64,000 nt of DNA from Nibrella viscosa. Lineage in GTDB: Bacteria > Bacteroidota > Bacteroidia > Cytophagales > Spirosomataceae. Below are positions 44,795-52,357 of the stretch, in pieces (position 1 is the stretch's first letter; the number at the start of each line of letters is the position of its first letter). The notes beneath the pieces are model-generated. The model was not told the origin of the DNA, did not search any database, and saw nothing but the letters and a program-made list of their open reading frames with translations. The position numbers were made by a program, and so were the translations under genes. The stretch covers positions 62,001 through 126,000 of the forward strand of contig NZ_BAABHB010000014.1 in the NCBI RefSeq assembly GCF_039541875.1. Reading direction: 5' to 3'.

Positions 44795-45322
44795 TCAGAA
44801 TTTGAAAGCCACGCCTACTTTCAGAGCCGATACACCATAGCCTAATTCAGCGAATCCGCCAACGTTGTTATTGAAATAATAACGTCCGCCAATGTGGGCA
44901 CCTAGGCGAACTGTGCTGCCATAGGGGTTGTAATATGAGCCGCTAAAACCACTGTTGTCGCTGTAGCTTGAGATAACATAGCCCAGAAACAAGCCACCAT
45001 ACAGGTCCAGCTTATCATTGTTGAGGTTCAGCAATTCATTAACGTGGTAGGAGCCCCGCACACCCGGATACAGAAATGTATATCGCCATCTGTAGCCACC
45101 AAAATTATACCCCCAGGTTGCGAAATCAAAAGAAACGCCGGCGCTGATCTGATCGGTTACCCCAAACTCAAGCGAACCGCCAATGGGTAGTCCACCGCCA
45201 TAGTAGCTACTAAGGCCAATGCCGGCATTCAGTAACTTATCTCCTTTCTGATATTGACCAAAAGATTGGGTAGCTACCAGCAGCGATAAACTAAAAAGAG
45301 CAATAGAGAAAAACTTTTTCAT
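44795..45322 (-). CDS. Small outer-membrane beta-barrel protein
   Basis: A 175-aa exported protein: signal peptide MKKFFSIALFSLSLLVATQS, then alternating Gly/aromatic-rich strands (LLNAGIGLSSYYGGGLPIGG, GGRYYFNNNVGGFAELGYG) and a C-terminal Phe (LKVGVAFKF) as used by the BAM machinery. This matches the small porin-like OmpW/OprF-type barrels that are common and often of unknown function in Bacteroidota. It is isolated, with a long upstream gap that may carry regulatory signals. Confidence 0.85.
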   Translation of the reverse strand: MKKFFSIALFSLSLLVATQSFGQYQKGDKLLNAGIGLSSYYGGGLPIGGSLEFGVTDQISAGVSFDFATWGYNFGGYRWRYTFLYPGVRGSYHVNELLNLNNDKLDLYGGLFLGYVISSYSDNSGFSGSYYNPYGSTVRLGAHIGGRYYFNNNVGGFAELGYGVSALKVGVAFKF

Positions 45323-45789
45323 GGTGATTTGTAAGGTTGATAGTTAAAACTTAATGCAAAGTAGAAGTAAGTAATATGAGGATACAAGCGTAGAATCCCC
45401 TCAGTTAGTAATCGGTCATAAAATGCCGCACGAAAACAGCGGAAAGGGTGGGCCCTGTATGTTGAGTAAGTAGATAACCGGCTGTTTTATAATAGCTTAT
45501 TGCAAGTAATGCCATGTTTTACATAAAATCAACAAATTGATAAATTTTAATAAGTGATACATTGGGGTATCAGAGCCGCGCCGGACAGGTTACAACCTCT
45601 TATGTTTGGTGAAATGCTTATGGTTGTGTATATTGTGGTCATTTTCTAACTGGAATAGAATACAAAATCGAGACAGGCCCGGCATTTAATGCCGGGTTTT
45701 GTTTTGCCGCTTAGGGCACTTGTCGACCGGTCTTGTAGTAAAAGCTGTGGTTATACAGGAATTTTCGTTTTTTTCGCAAAAAATTCTGT
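45323..45789. other. Intergenic region with an orphan plus-strand terminator
   Basis: 467 bp, A+T-rich in the middle (about 45480-45570). It contains the upstream region of the barrel-protein gene, a TATGTTTG box resembling a -7 element at 45601-45608 (plus strand), and a plus-strand terminator at 45678-45704 with no recognised gene before it. No ORF of convincing length. Confidence 0.55.
45678..45704 (+). terminator. Orphan rho-independent terminator, plus strand
   Basis: Stem CCCGGCAT / ATGCCGGG with a 3-nt loop followed by TTTTGTTTT. The previous plus-strand gene ends at 44731 and has its own terminator, so the transcript ended here is unannotated. Confidence 0.75.
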
Positions 45790-45981
45790 ATGTTACTGGT
45801 AGCGTTTATTGTTAATATATTGCTACTCGGTTTTTGTATCGTCTGGTACAATCTGTACCAAACACTTGGTCAATTATCGTTTGCCAAAAAAGAAATACGG
45901 CTACTTGGTGTTATTGCTGCGTTTAACGCTTTGATTTTAGGCTTGGCGGTACTGGCCCGGTACATTATGCCTGAAAATTAA
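45790..45981 (+). CDS. Small two-helix membrane protein, unknown function
   Basis: A 63-aa protein with two hydrophobic helices (LLVAFIVNILLLGFCIVWY and LLGVIAAFNALILGLAVLA) joined by a short polar loop (QLSFAKKEIR). It is followed by a perfect hairpin terminator. Hydrophobicity pattern and position before a terminator favour a real gene, but no family was recognised. It is the last chromosomal gene before the left end of the mobile element. Confidence 0.6.
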   Translation: MLLVAFIVNILLLGFCIVWYNLYQTLGQLSFAKKEIRLLGVIAAFNALILGLAVLARYIMPEN

Positions 45982-45990
45982 TAATGAGGT

Positions 45991-46039
45991 CCTATACCAC
46001 GTAAAAAGCCCCAAAAAGGGGCTTTTTACGTGGTATAGG
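45991..46039. terminator. Perfect hairpin terminator at the left element border (original msrA terminator)
   Basis: Perfect 22-bp stem (45991-46012 and 46018-46039) with loop AAAAA; T-rich on both strands. It ends the small membrane-protein gene on the plus strand. Because it abuts the duplicated msrA 3' end, it was probably also the terminator of msrA before the element inserted. The core AGCCCC-AAAAA-GGGGCT recurs at the other border (54354-54370). Confidence 0.8.
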
Positions 46040-46080
46040 GTTTTTGTTAATGACCGGCTACCTGTTTGTTTTGTGGCTTC
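46037..46080. repeat. attL: left 44-bp direct repeat of the integrated element
   Basis: 44 bp identical to 54386-54429. The same sequence at the right border is the final part of the msrA coding region with its stop codon, so this copy is a detached msrA 3' end. It marks the left recombination site of the element. Confidence 0.93.
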
Positions 46081-46466
46081 GCCTGAATAAACTGTAGTAC
46101 TGTCGTAACTAGCTGTTAATCTTAGCTTTACAGAGGTACACGAAAATTAGGGTACAAATAGTTCACGTAAAGCAACAAACCACCGGCTTTTTTGGCTTTT
46201 TGCTGAGGTTGTGACCGCTGCCAGGTGTCAGCGTCTCCAGTGTATGAAGCCGCTAAATTACCTCCGCTTACTAACTCCTTACGTTGCCTGCCTGATTGCT
46301 GAATGCTTGCTGCTCTGGCTGGTGGGTCGGGTGGTCTGATACTCATTATAAACGGGTGGGTCTGCTTTTAGCCCTCTATTGCCGCTAAACTAAACTTTAG
46401 TTTAGCTATAAAATTCAAGTTGAGTTTAGCAGCCGGTATGACTGACTCCAAAAACTCTTTCATACG

Positions 46467-46493
46467 ACAAAAAACCGGCCTTGTGAGCCGGTT
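46467..46493 (-). terminator. Terminator of the element's minus-strand gene series
   Basis: Stem AACCGGC / GCCGGTT (46473-46479, 46487-46493) followed on the minus strand by a T-run. It lies about 105 bp after the last element gene and would end the long minus-strand transcript. Confidence 0.7.
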
Positions 46494-46533
46494 CTATTGT
46501 GCTGCCTGATCTACCAGGAGTAAGGCTGTTTTG

Positions 46534-46583
46534 ATACTGCCAACTGCCAACGGGCCTATATAGGTTTTAGCAGTTGGCAGTAT
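46534..46583. repeat. 50-bp palindromic element, copy 1
   Basis: Arms ATACTGCCAACTGCCA and its complement with one mismatch; each arm carries two tandem 7-nt units (CTGCCAA-like). Centre holds TATATAGG. It starts 15 bp after the stop of the 46598-47152 gene. A second copy of identical length is at 49132-49181. Confidence 0.9.
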
Positions 46584-46597
46584 TGTTTTGGATGCTA

Positions 46598-47152
46598 TCA
46601 GGCGTTGTTTACTATCTGGTTTTGGGCGTTGTTGATCTGAACGGTTAGTTTCATCTTACGCATTTTAGAAAGCGTCTCCAGTGCCTTGTTATAGCGTTTA
46701 CTAGCCATTGTTAACCGCTTCTCCCAGTAGATACCCAGTGTCAAGGTAAGGGACCGTGAAAAGGCATCGCTATAGCCTAGCTCGGTTAGGTGAAGGTTTA
46801 GCCAACAAAGAACAACCTGCCCAATAGCAAGCCGTTCAAGCTCGTTAGCGGCCTGATAGCCTAGCTTATCCCTCAGGTCATTGCATTTGAATAGTAGTAA
46901 CTCTCTAAAGGCATCAGTTCCGCCGTATTTGTCTATCCGCTGGTTTAGAGTGTAGGTGTAAAGACCTTGCTGTTGCCTCATTATCTTCGCTGCTATACCT
47001 CCATCAGTGATCAACCTGTTTAGCTCCTTTCGGGCTTTTTTGTCCGGCTTTTCAGGATTATTACATTGGCTCATCAGGTCGTAAAACCGTTCTGCTACCT
47101 GCTGCTCATCAATCTGAGCCGGTGGGTTTACTTCTGGCGCTTCTTTCTCCAT
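46598..47152 (-). CDS. Element protein of unknown function (partner of the 47128 gene)
   Basis: A 184-aa, mainly helical, basic protein. The C-terminal segment KRLTMASKRYNKALETLSKM followed by RKMKLTVQINNAQNQIVN is distinctive: a positively charged helix then a short Gln/Asn-rich strand. From memory, similar C-termini occur in uncharacterised proteins of several phyla, but no function is known to me. Its start overlaps the end of the preceding gene by 25 bp, so the two are translationally coupled. There is no membrane segment. A role in DNA handling or element maintenance is only inferred from context. Confidence 0.75.
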   Translation of the reverse strand: MEKEAPEVNPPAQIDEQQVAERFYDLMSQCNNPEKPDKKARKELNRLITDGGIAAKIMRQQQGLYTYTLNQRIDKYGGTDAFRELLLFKCNDLRDKLGYQAANELERLAIGQVVLCWLNLHLTELGYSDAFSRSLTLTLGIYWEKRLTMASKRYNKALETLSKMRKMKLTVQINNAQNQIVNNA

Positions 47153-47433
47153 TGTCGTTTTACTTTGTGGTAGCCACTTGCTACGGCTACGGCGGTGAAT
47201 AACTCGTTTAAGGTGCGTTCCAGATTTAGCAACTCCAGATCGGCTGTCCGGTCGGCTTCTCGCTGCTGTCGGTCCTGCTGCCGTTGTTCTTCTCTATCGT
47301 AATAATCCCTCTCATCTAAAAGGGCGGCATATTCGGCGGTTGTTCCGCTGCCTACATACTCAGAGGTAACTTTACCGTCTCTTCGGACCTTGCGGTAATA
47401 ATAGGGTCTGCCGTTCCTAATCTCTAGTCCCAT
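47128..47433 (-). CDS. Small element protein with N-terminal YYYRKVRR / EYVGSG motif
   Basis: A 101-aa, highly charged protein. The first 35 residues (GLEIRNGRPYYYRKVRRDGK, then SEYVGSG) look like a small three-stranded sheet rich in Arg, Lys and Tyr, reminiscent of nucleic-acid-binding arm domains. A long Arg/Gln/Glu helix follows, and the tail GYHKVKRQWRKKRQK is very basic. It overlaps the next gene by 25 bp. The same motif set is, as far as I recall, found next to homologues of that gene in unrelated bacteria, always unannotated. Function unknown; nucleic-acid binding is a reasonable guess. Confidence 0.7.
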   Translation of the reverse strand: MGLEIRNGRPYYYRKVRRDGKVTSEYVGSGTTAEYAALLDERDYYDREEQRQQDRQQREADRTADLELLNLERTLNELFTAVAVASGYHKVKRQWRKKRQK

Positions 47434-47932
47434 CAGCTTACAGGTTGTGTGCTACACAAAGTACAAAGCCCTACTTACTTAGGCAAAGGGGGCGGGTGTT
47501 TGCATCTCCAGCGGCTACCAATTCTGAAGCCGCTGTATGCCTCAAAAAAAATCCGCGTCAAAACTCGACGCTTGACACCCTAAAAAAAGAGGACACCCGG
47601 CTTTACGCTCTGGAAAGAAAGAAAAGTGGCTGTGTCATACTGCCAAAAACAGGCACGAATACCGGCTGAATGGGTGCTGAATGGCTGTTTTTGGCTGCTT
47701 TTAGGGCTAAAAATGGCCTGAAATGAGCCAAAAACAGGCAAAAAACGGCCATTTTTGAGCGTTTTTTATAGGCTTTTTGCTACAGAAAACGGCCTATACT
47801 CATCAGAAACGGCCAAAATCAGGGAAAACAGGCGTTATTTTTTCTGCCTGAATTTTGACACGGTGTTTTTTTGGTTGGGCAGCGGCTAGGGAAAACGGAA
47901 AAACGTGAAGATTTCGACCGCGCCCCTCCCCT
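47434..47932. other. A+T-rich intergenic region of the element with iteron-like repeats (contains candidate origin)
   Basis: About 500 bp between the primase-like gene and the two-gene cassette. The left half (to about 47600) includes a small unsupported plus-strand frame. The right half is dominated by short repeated A-tract plus GGC motifs, listed under 47642-47814, and by T- and A-runs that would melt easily. Confidence 0.6.
47642..47814. other. Candidate replication origin: iteron-like repeats
   Basis: GCCAAAAACAGGCA occurs at 47642-47655 and 47727-47740, and an inverted near-copy (complement GCCAAAAACAGCC) at 47683-47695. Shorter AAAACGGCC motifs follow at 47742-47750, 47786-47794 and, as GAAACGGCC, at 47806-47814. 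The cluster sits beside a primase-like gene and a RepA-like ATPase gene, the usual place for an iteron origin. Function is inferred from pattern and context. Confidence 0.5.
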
Positions 47933-49081
47933 TTAGCTGATCGGGGCAAGGCTCCATAGCTTCACCTTATCAGCGGGAATGCCCAATAGTTCGGCTATCT
48001 GGCTCCGGCGCGGGCTTGGTACAAGCCGGTGTGTAGGCTGGCCAGGTTCGTCCCATTCAGGCGGGTAGGTGTCGGCTACCTCGTAATTCAGTGCCTCTGC
48101 CTTTGAACGGTTGACCGCTGGTCTGCTGATCGGCGCGGGCGCGTATTGGCGCGGTTCCCGGTATTCAGGATAGATAGGCTTAAGCTTACCGTAGCGTATG
48201 CCGTCTCGTATGGTTTTCTGAGACTTGCTAAAGTTCGGCCATTCACTCGCTACGGTCTCTAATCCATATACGGCGGTCTGCTCATCCATCCGTCCCGCTG
48301 CGATAAACCCACCGGCAACGGTTGCGGCCTTTAGCAGTATCTCATGTCGCTGTCCATCGGGCGCGGCTTCTGCAAAGCGAACCAGGCGGGTTAGTAGTTC
48401 GCTGTCCTGCTCTGCCTGGGTTCGGGTGTAGGAGTAAGTACGGGCGGCTTTAGGCTGCGGCTTTGGCGGGGTGTAGGTTCCGGCCATTGCCGTAGCACTA
48501 TCGTTGAGGTACGGCGCGGCATCGTAGCTGACAAAGCGTAAATGTGTAGGATTGCCTCCTTTGCTGCTATCCAGCGTAATACCAAAGAAGCTACTAAACA
48601 GCTTTTGCAGGTAGCGGAAATGAGCTTCTAGGGTTTCGGGTGTCTGACCATCAGGCAGACGCACTACAAACCAAAGTCCACCGCGTACTGAGTAGGCACA
48701 AAGCAGCACGTAAGGCAAGCGGGTAAGGTGCTGTTTAAGTTCAGCCATATCAATTCCGGGGTTGTCCTTTGCGTCAATGTCTCCCATTAACAGCGGCCAT
48801 TGCTGCCGTATCTTCTCATCAAAGCTGGTGTCTTTTTTCCGGTGGTGTAGCAGGGCAACGGGCGTAAAGGCTGGCAGTTGCTTCTTTAGCTCCTTCTGCT
48901 CTTTCTCATCCTCTTCAGCGCGTATAGCTTCAATCTGACTGCGGTAATACTTGGTTGCTGCCATCCGGCGTAAGGTGGTCTGCTGAGCCGGTACATTAGC
49001 AAAGCTGCTGCGCTGGTGATCATATTCAAAAAAGCTGATTGGCACATCTAACAGGGTGGGGCGCAAAACGTCAGTCTCCAT
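47933..49081 (-). CDS. VirE_N / BT4734-BF3469-type primase-like protein
   Basis: About 382 aa starting METDVLRPTLLDVPISFFEY; the frame continues 20 codons upstream but that part is formed by repeat sequence. Segments PLLMGDIDAKDNPGID, LPYVLLCAYSVRGGLWFVVR, HFRYLQKLFSSFFGITLDSS and PTHLRFVSYDAAPYLN match the VirE N-terminal/BT4734 family, which has an archaeo-eukaryotic-primase-like fold and occurs in Bacteroidota mobile elements. The C-terminal half (GQRHEILLKAATVAGGFIAAG) resembles a primase C-terminal region. It lies directly after a RepA-like ATPase gene, so a joint role in replicating the element is likely. Catalytic activity is not proven here. Confidence 0.8.
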   Translation of the reverse strand: METDVLRPTLLDVPISFFEYDHQRSSFANVPAQQTTLRRMAATKYYRSQIEAIRAEEDEKEQKELKKQLPAFTPVALLHHRKKDTSFDEKIRQQWPLLMGDIDAKDNPGIDMAELKQHLTRLPYVLLCAYSVRGGLWFVVRLPDGQTPETLEAHFRYLQKLFSSFFGITLDSSKGGNPTHLRFVSYDAAPYLNDSATAMAGTYTPPKPQPKAARTYSYTRTQAEQDSELLTRLVRFAEAAPDGQRHEILLKAATVAGGFIAAGRMDEQTAVYGLETVASEWPNFSKSQKTIRDGIRYGKLKPIYPEYREPRQYAPAPISRPAVNRSKAEALNYEVADTYPPEWDEPGQPTHRLVPSPRRSQIAELLGIPADKVKLWSLAPIS

Positions 49082-49096
49082 ACTGCTAACTGCTAA
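49080..49096. repeat. Half-copy of the palindromic element at the primase-like gene start
   Basis: ATACTGCTAACTGCTAA resembles one arm of the 50-bp palindrome (two 7-nt units with C-to-T changes). It overlaps the ATG of the primase-like gene, so it could affect translation start or be where a degenerate copy once stood. Confidence 0.6.
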
Positions 49097-49131
49097 AAAT
49101 GGTGCTAAATGGATTTTGGCATAATGATTTG

Positions 49132-49181
49132 ATACTGCCAACTGCCAAAAGCCATATAGGGGGTTTAGCAGTTGGCAGTAT
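49132..49181. repeat. 50-bp palindromic element, copy 2
   Basis: Same length and arms as 46534-46583 (ATACTGCCAACTGCCA with one-mismatch complement), centre also containing ATATAGG. Located 5 bp after the stop codon of the RepA-like gene and 50 bp before the start of the primase-like gene. Confidence 0.9.
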
Positions 49182-49185
49182 TGTA

Positions 49186-50448
49186 CTACTCAATCGGAGT
49201 CAGTTTGAAAAATTGGTTTCGGCCTTCTTTGTAGTCGGTCAATCGAACGGCGCGGTCCTCTTCATCGTACATTGGCGGCTGTTCTTCCATGACTGTTTTT
49301 AGCCTTTCCCGAATGGTAGCGTTTTTGGCTCCGAACTCCGTTGTAAGGATATTCCATACCTCACTTTTGGGTAATGGTCCCTCTGATAGCAGGCTGGTCA
49401 GGCGGTCGGCTACATCTTCGTAGTCGGCTTTGTGCTTGCGGTAATTGACATGAGCCGCTATCTGTTCGGTGTCTGCCAGAACTAACCCTTTAGCCTCTTC
49501 GGAGTATTGCAGATAAACCGGCTCTGGCCTTTTACCGCGTCGTAGCTTCAGGAATTTCAGCCGTATCAGGTTGGTCTCGTTGCCGCTGCCGTCTCTCTCA
49601 AAACCAATTTGCATAACGGTACTGGCTTTATTGGCGGCTTCGGTTCCGGTGTGGCCTCTGGCTTTTTCGGTTCCTGGGTTCTGGTGAATAACCAAAAGGA
49701 ATGTAGCGTCGTAGTGGTCGGAAAGATTGCCTAAGAAGTCGTACAAACGCATTGATTCTTTCGCGTCGTTAAAGTCTCCTACGGCATCGGTAACAACGTC
49801 AATTAAACAGAAGAGGTGTAAGCGTGTTTGCTGCCGAACGTGGCTGATAAACGATTCTATGGCATCAAAGCGGGCTTTCCGGTCAATATCTTTAATGCTG
49901 GTGAATCGAAAGTCAGCGGGCTTGTCTGCCAGGCTGTAACCTGCCTTTAGTTTGATACCCTGAATGGCAAAAGGTAGTTCCTCGCTCTGGTTTCGTTCGG
50001 TGTCAATGTAGCAGACGCAAAAGCGTTCCAGGGCTACCCGTTTGAACTCCAGGAATTGCGGGTCGTTTGCCTGATTGCTAGTCAGCATCAGCGCGGCAAT
50101 GAGTTCAGCCAGTCGGGATTTGTGGCTACCGTATGCACCCTGAATAATGTTGAGCGTGGACCGGCCAATAATGCCGGCATCTGCTCTGCTGATAATTGGC
50201 GGGCTAAAGACAACGGGCTTTGTTGCGGCTTCACTAAGTAGCTGTTCCCGCTGTAACAGGTGGTTCAGGTGGTTTTCTCGCTCGGGGTCTGAACTGCTCT
50301 TTGGCTCCGGCTCCAGGGCTGCAAGGTCAAGGTTTCCGGTTGCGGCTAGCTGCTCATCCGTCATGCTGAACATGGCCGGTTGTTTCGTACCTTTGGATTG
50401 TTCCAAAGCTCCAGGGGGTTCGGTGGGTAATGCTGCAAAGCTGCTCAT
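49186..50448 (-). CDS. RepA-like AAA ATPase (DNA replication/helicase type)
   Basis: A 420-aa RecA-fold ATPase. The Walker A is GAYGSHKSRLAE (GxxGxxKS, about residue 111) and the Walker B-like segment LHLFCLIDVVTDAVGDFND. Surrounding motifs (INIIQGAYG, VCYIDTERNQSEE, FLLVIHQNPGTEKARGHTGT) are like the hexameric RepA/AAA_25 helicases of plasmids and phages. The C-terminal ~80 aa look like a winged helix (ADRLTSLLSEGPLPKSEVW, TIRERLKTVMEEQP). Overlaps its upstream neighbour by 4 nt; together with the primase-like gene it forms the putative replication module. Confidence 0.85.
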   Translation of the reverse strand: MSSFAALPTEPPGALEQSKGTKQPAMFSMTDEQLAATGNLDLAALEPEPKSSSDPERENHLNHLLQREQLLSEAATKPVVFSPPIISRADAGIIGRSTLNIIQGAYGSHKSRLAELIAALMLTSNQANDPQFLEFKRVALERFCVCYIDTERNQSEELPFAIQGIKLKAGYSLADKPADFRFTSIKDIDRKARFDAIESFISHVRQQTRLHLFCLIDVVTDAVGDFNDAKESMRLYDFLGNLSDHYDATFLLVIHQNPGTEKARGHTGTEAANKASTVMQIGFERDGSGNETNLIRLKFLKLRRGKRPEPVYLQYSEEAKGLVLADTEQIAAHVNYRKHKADYEDVADRLTSLLSEGPLPKSEVWNILTTEFGAKNATIRERLKTVMEEQPPMYDEEDRAVRLTDYKEGRNQFFKLTPIE

Positions 50449-50747
50449 ACGGGCCTCCTTTCGTTTTGGGATTTGGGGTTAGTAATAGTGTAAGACTGTG
50501 GGGGGATCTCCGTACGGTCTGCGGGGTCGGGTAACTGGCTGAAATATTCCATTACAGCGGCAATCAGAAATTGGCAGTTATGCAGTCCTACGTTTGGGTC
50601 GTACCAGTCAAAGCCCTTTTTACCGGCCTCTACTTCATCCATATACACCCGTTTTGCCGTACATAGGATATGAAACAGGGCGCGGGCCTGCTCTTCGTTA
50701 AGCTCTAGAAACATAGGCGGGATTGGTTGAGGTGGGGGTAAACTCAT
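50445..50747 (-). CDS. Small element protein, unknown
   Basis: A 100-aa acidic protein from ATG 50747 (MSLPPPQPIPPMFLELNEEQ), mostly helical with one predicted helical core (LFHILCTAKRVYMDEVEAGK). No known motif. It starts inside the VRR-NUC gene and ends overlapping the RepA-like gene by 4 nt, so it is translationally coupled to both. It may be a regulator or accessory of the replication module; this is inference from position only. Confidence 0.65.
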   Translation of the reverse strand: MSLPPPQPIPPMFLELNEEQARALFHILCTAKRVYMDEVEAGKKGFDWYDPNVGLHNCQFLIAAVMEYFSQLPDPADRTEIPPQSYTITNPKSQNERRPV

Positions 50748-51153
50748 GTTGATACCAGGCGTAAAAAGCATCAAAGCTGGAGGCAACGTAAACCCTAGCT
50801 CCGGCCTGTTTCAGTTCGTCGATAACTTCTTTCTGAACTGAGCTAAGCCGGTCTTTCCCGGCCTTGATCTCGACAAATACGGCGGCTCCAGCAACAACGG
50901 CCAAAACATCAGGTAGGCCGCTGCGCTGCTGAGACGCTACGAACTTTTGCAGGTCGTTCCGGTAGGTTCCGGTTGAAGATAACCGGCTGGCAAAATGGCC
51001 GTTTAGCTGTAGCCAGTCCACTACGCAAACGGTCAACGAATTAGCCGTTTTATCGGAGTATTTAGGCTTTGGGCGGGCGTGGTCGGGTACGTTGGGGTAA
51101 CGTCGTTTCTGGTGGTTCTGCTTTAGCTGGCAGAGGTGTTGCAGCGGGGTCAT
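50698..51153 (-). CDS. VRR-NUC domain nuclease
   Basis: A 151-aa protein with the PD-(D/E)xK nuclease core of the VRR-NUC family: GLPDVLAVVAGAAVFVEIK followed by AGKDRLSSVQ, giving the catalytic D...ExK and the downstream Gln. The N-terminal part is basic. VRR-NUC proteins are common in phages and restriction or repair contexts and probably cleave branched DNA. Here it lies between the HTH gene and the RepA-like ATPase gene, with a 4-nt overlap to the HTH gene, so a role in element replication or resolution is likely. Confidence 0.9.
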   Translation of the reverse strand: MTPLQHLCQLKQNHQKRRYPNVPDHARPKPKYSDKTANSLTVCVVDWLQLNGHFASRLSSTGTYRNDLQKFVASQQRSGLPDVLAVVAGAAVFVEIKAGKDRLSSVQKEVIDELKQAGARVYVASSFDAFYAWYQHEFTPTSTNPAYVSRA

Positions 51154-51533
51154 GCCGTAGTAAGCCCTCCTTTGCTCTTTGCTTCTTTGGAACGGGTTCT
51201 ACGGCTCTGCCGGTGTTCAATTAGTTGGCGGGCTTCCTGGGTTAGTTCGGCTGAGGTTTTCTGCCTGCCTGATCGTACCCACTCGGTTAACTCCTGTCGG
51301 CTGAAATAAAGCCGCTTGCCCTGTTTGGCAAAGGGTATCTTTCTTTCCCAAACCAGGCCGTAAACTGTTGCGGTGGTCAGGTCTAAGAACTTTGCGGCCT
51401 GTCCTACGGTGAATATCTCATCAGCGGGCGGGGCGGTGGCTGGTTGTTGGCTGTCCAGGCGGGCGGTAAGCGTCAGTAGCATATCCTTTATGCCGCTGAC
51501 ATCTTCTGCGAGTTTTTGAAAGTCTACTAGCAT
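51150..51533 (-). CDS. Excisionase-like helix-turn-helix protein
   Basis: A 127-aa protein. Residues about 40-95 (EIFTVGQAAKFLDLTTATVY, GLVWERKIPFAKQGKRLYFS, RQELTEWVRSG) form the winged HTH_17/excisionase family fold, as in Bacteroidota mobile-element proteins that act as directionality factors or transcription regulators. The N-terminal 35 residues are a short amphipathic segment (LAEDVSGIKDMLLTLTARLD) and could multimerise. It is the first gene of the 4-nt-overlapping operon HTH, VRR-NUC, unknown, RepA-like. Confidence 0.88.
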   Translation of the reverse strand: MLVDFQKLAEDVSGIKDMLLTLTARLDSQQPATAPPADEIFTVGQAAKFLDLTTATVYGLVWERKIPFAKQGKRLYFSRQELTEWVRSGRQKTSAELTQEARQLIEHRQSRRTRSKEAKSKGGLTTA

Positions 51534-51638
51534 CGTCGGTGTTCGTTAGTACCGACGCAAAAGACTAGAAACAAAAGATTACCATTCAATACCCAAAACT
51601 CAAAAAGGTATCAGACAGGTATAAGGCGGGTATAGGTC

Positions 51639-52340
51639 TTATTCGGGTGTATCGGCTCCTTTCAGGTATTCTTTTACGGTTTTAGGGTTAAGCGGTGCTA
51701 GCTGGTCGTTTTTATCAAGGCAGTTAAACCACCTGCAAAGCCAGTCGTTTAGCTTTCTCTTTTCGCGGTTTACCTTGCCTGTGTTGTGGGCTATTTTGAA
51801 GATGGTACAGAACGTTTTGGCGCGGGTGTTTACCTGTATTTTTGCGGCTATCGACTTGCCTGCTAAGAGTTCGTTTAAAGCAGGGCGTTCGGCCTCATCA
51901 ACGTAAGGCAGTAAGGCTTTATAAATTTCGTCTCTGGCTTCTTTTACGAATATGGCTGAGGTTGGCGGCTGGTCTGCTTTGCCGTTCTGCTCACTGGCTG
52001 CGGTGGGTGTCGGCTCTTGCGGCTGGCTGATCGGCTGAGGGGCTTTCCTCGTGTTTTCAATAATGCCCAGGACGGTTTTTGCCTCCGTGTAATCTGGAAA
52101 GGTTTGCATCCAATATGTTATTCGGCTGATACATTCAGGCGGGTAAAGCCAATTAGGATTAGCAGTAACAAGCTTACACGCGTCAGAATGAATATCTTTA
52201 CATACGCTATTAGCGTGTTCCTTTATTTTTGATAGATGATAGGGTGATAGCTCGTATACTAAATCTGGATGTTCCAGAAGCTCGCGGTAAAACTTGTCAA
52301 TCTGATTAGGGCTAAGTATAGGTCCGTTGTTCGGTTCCAT
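51639..52340 (-). CDS. Element protein of unknown function (233 aa)
   Basis: Mostly helical, 233 aa. The N-terminal half (PNQIDKFYRELLEHPDLVYE, CISRITYWMQTFPDYTEAKT) is joined to the C-terminal half by a Pro/Gln/Thr-rich linker (about 100-125). The C-terminal half (YKALLPYVDEAERPALNELL, HNTGKVNREKRKLNDWLCRW) recalls small DNA-binding or replication accessory proteins of Bacteroidota elements, but I do not recognise a family. It lies 18 bp after the preceding gene and about 100 bp before the HTH gene. Confidence 0.7.
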   Translation of the reverse strand: MEPNNGPILSPNQIDKFYRELLEHPDLVYELSPYHLSKIKEHANSVCKDIHSDACKLVTANPNWLYPPECISRITYWMQTFPDYTEAKTVLGIIENTRKAPQPISQPQEPTPTAASEQNGKADQPPTSAIFVKEARDEIYKALLPYVDEAERPALNELLAGKSIAAKIQVNTRAKTFCTIFKIAHNTGKVNREKRKLNDWLCRWFNCLDKNDQLAPLNPKTVKEYLKGADTPE

Positions 52341-52357
52341 TGCTCCAGATGTTAGAA

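Larger units (their letters stand above)
46081..46597. other. Non-coding left end of the mobile element
   Basis: About 517 bp with no convincing gene; a 72-codon minus-strand frame (46128-46346) has no supporting features. It contains a small palindrome (CTAAACT-tt-AGTTTAG, 46390-46405) in an A+T-rich stretch with further TTTAG repeats, a minus-strand terminator (46473-46493), and the first copy of the 50-bp palindrome. Confidence 0.6.

Noticed and set aside
46128..46346. 72-codon minus-strand frame near attL
   Set aside because: Low-complexity composition and no start context or similarity; more likely non-coding end of the element.
47445..47669. 74-codon plus-strand frame in the element's non-coding region
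   Set aside because: Opposite to all element genes, overlaps the iteron-like repeats, no recognisable feature.
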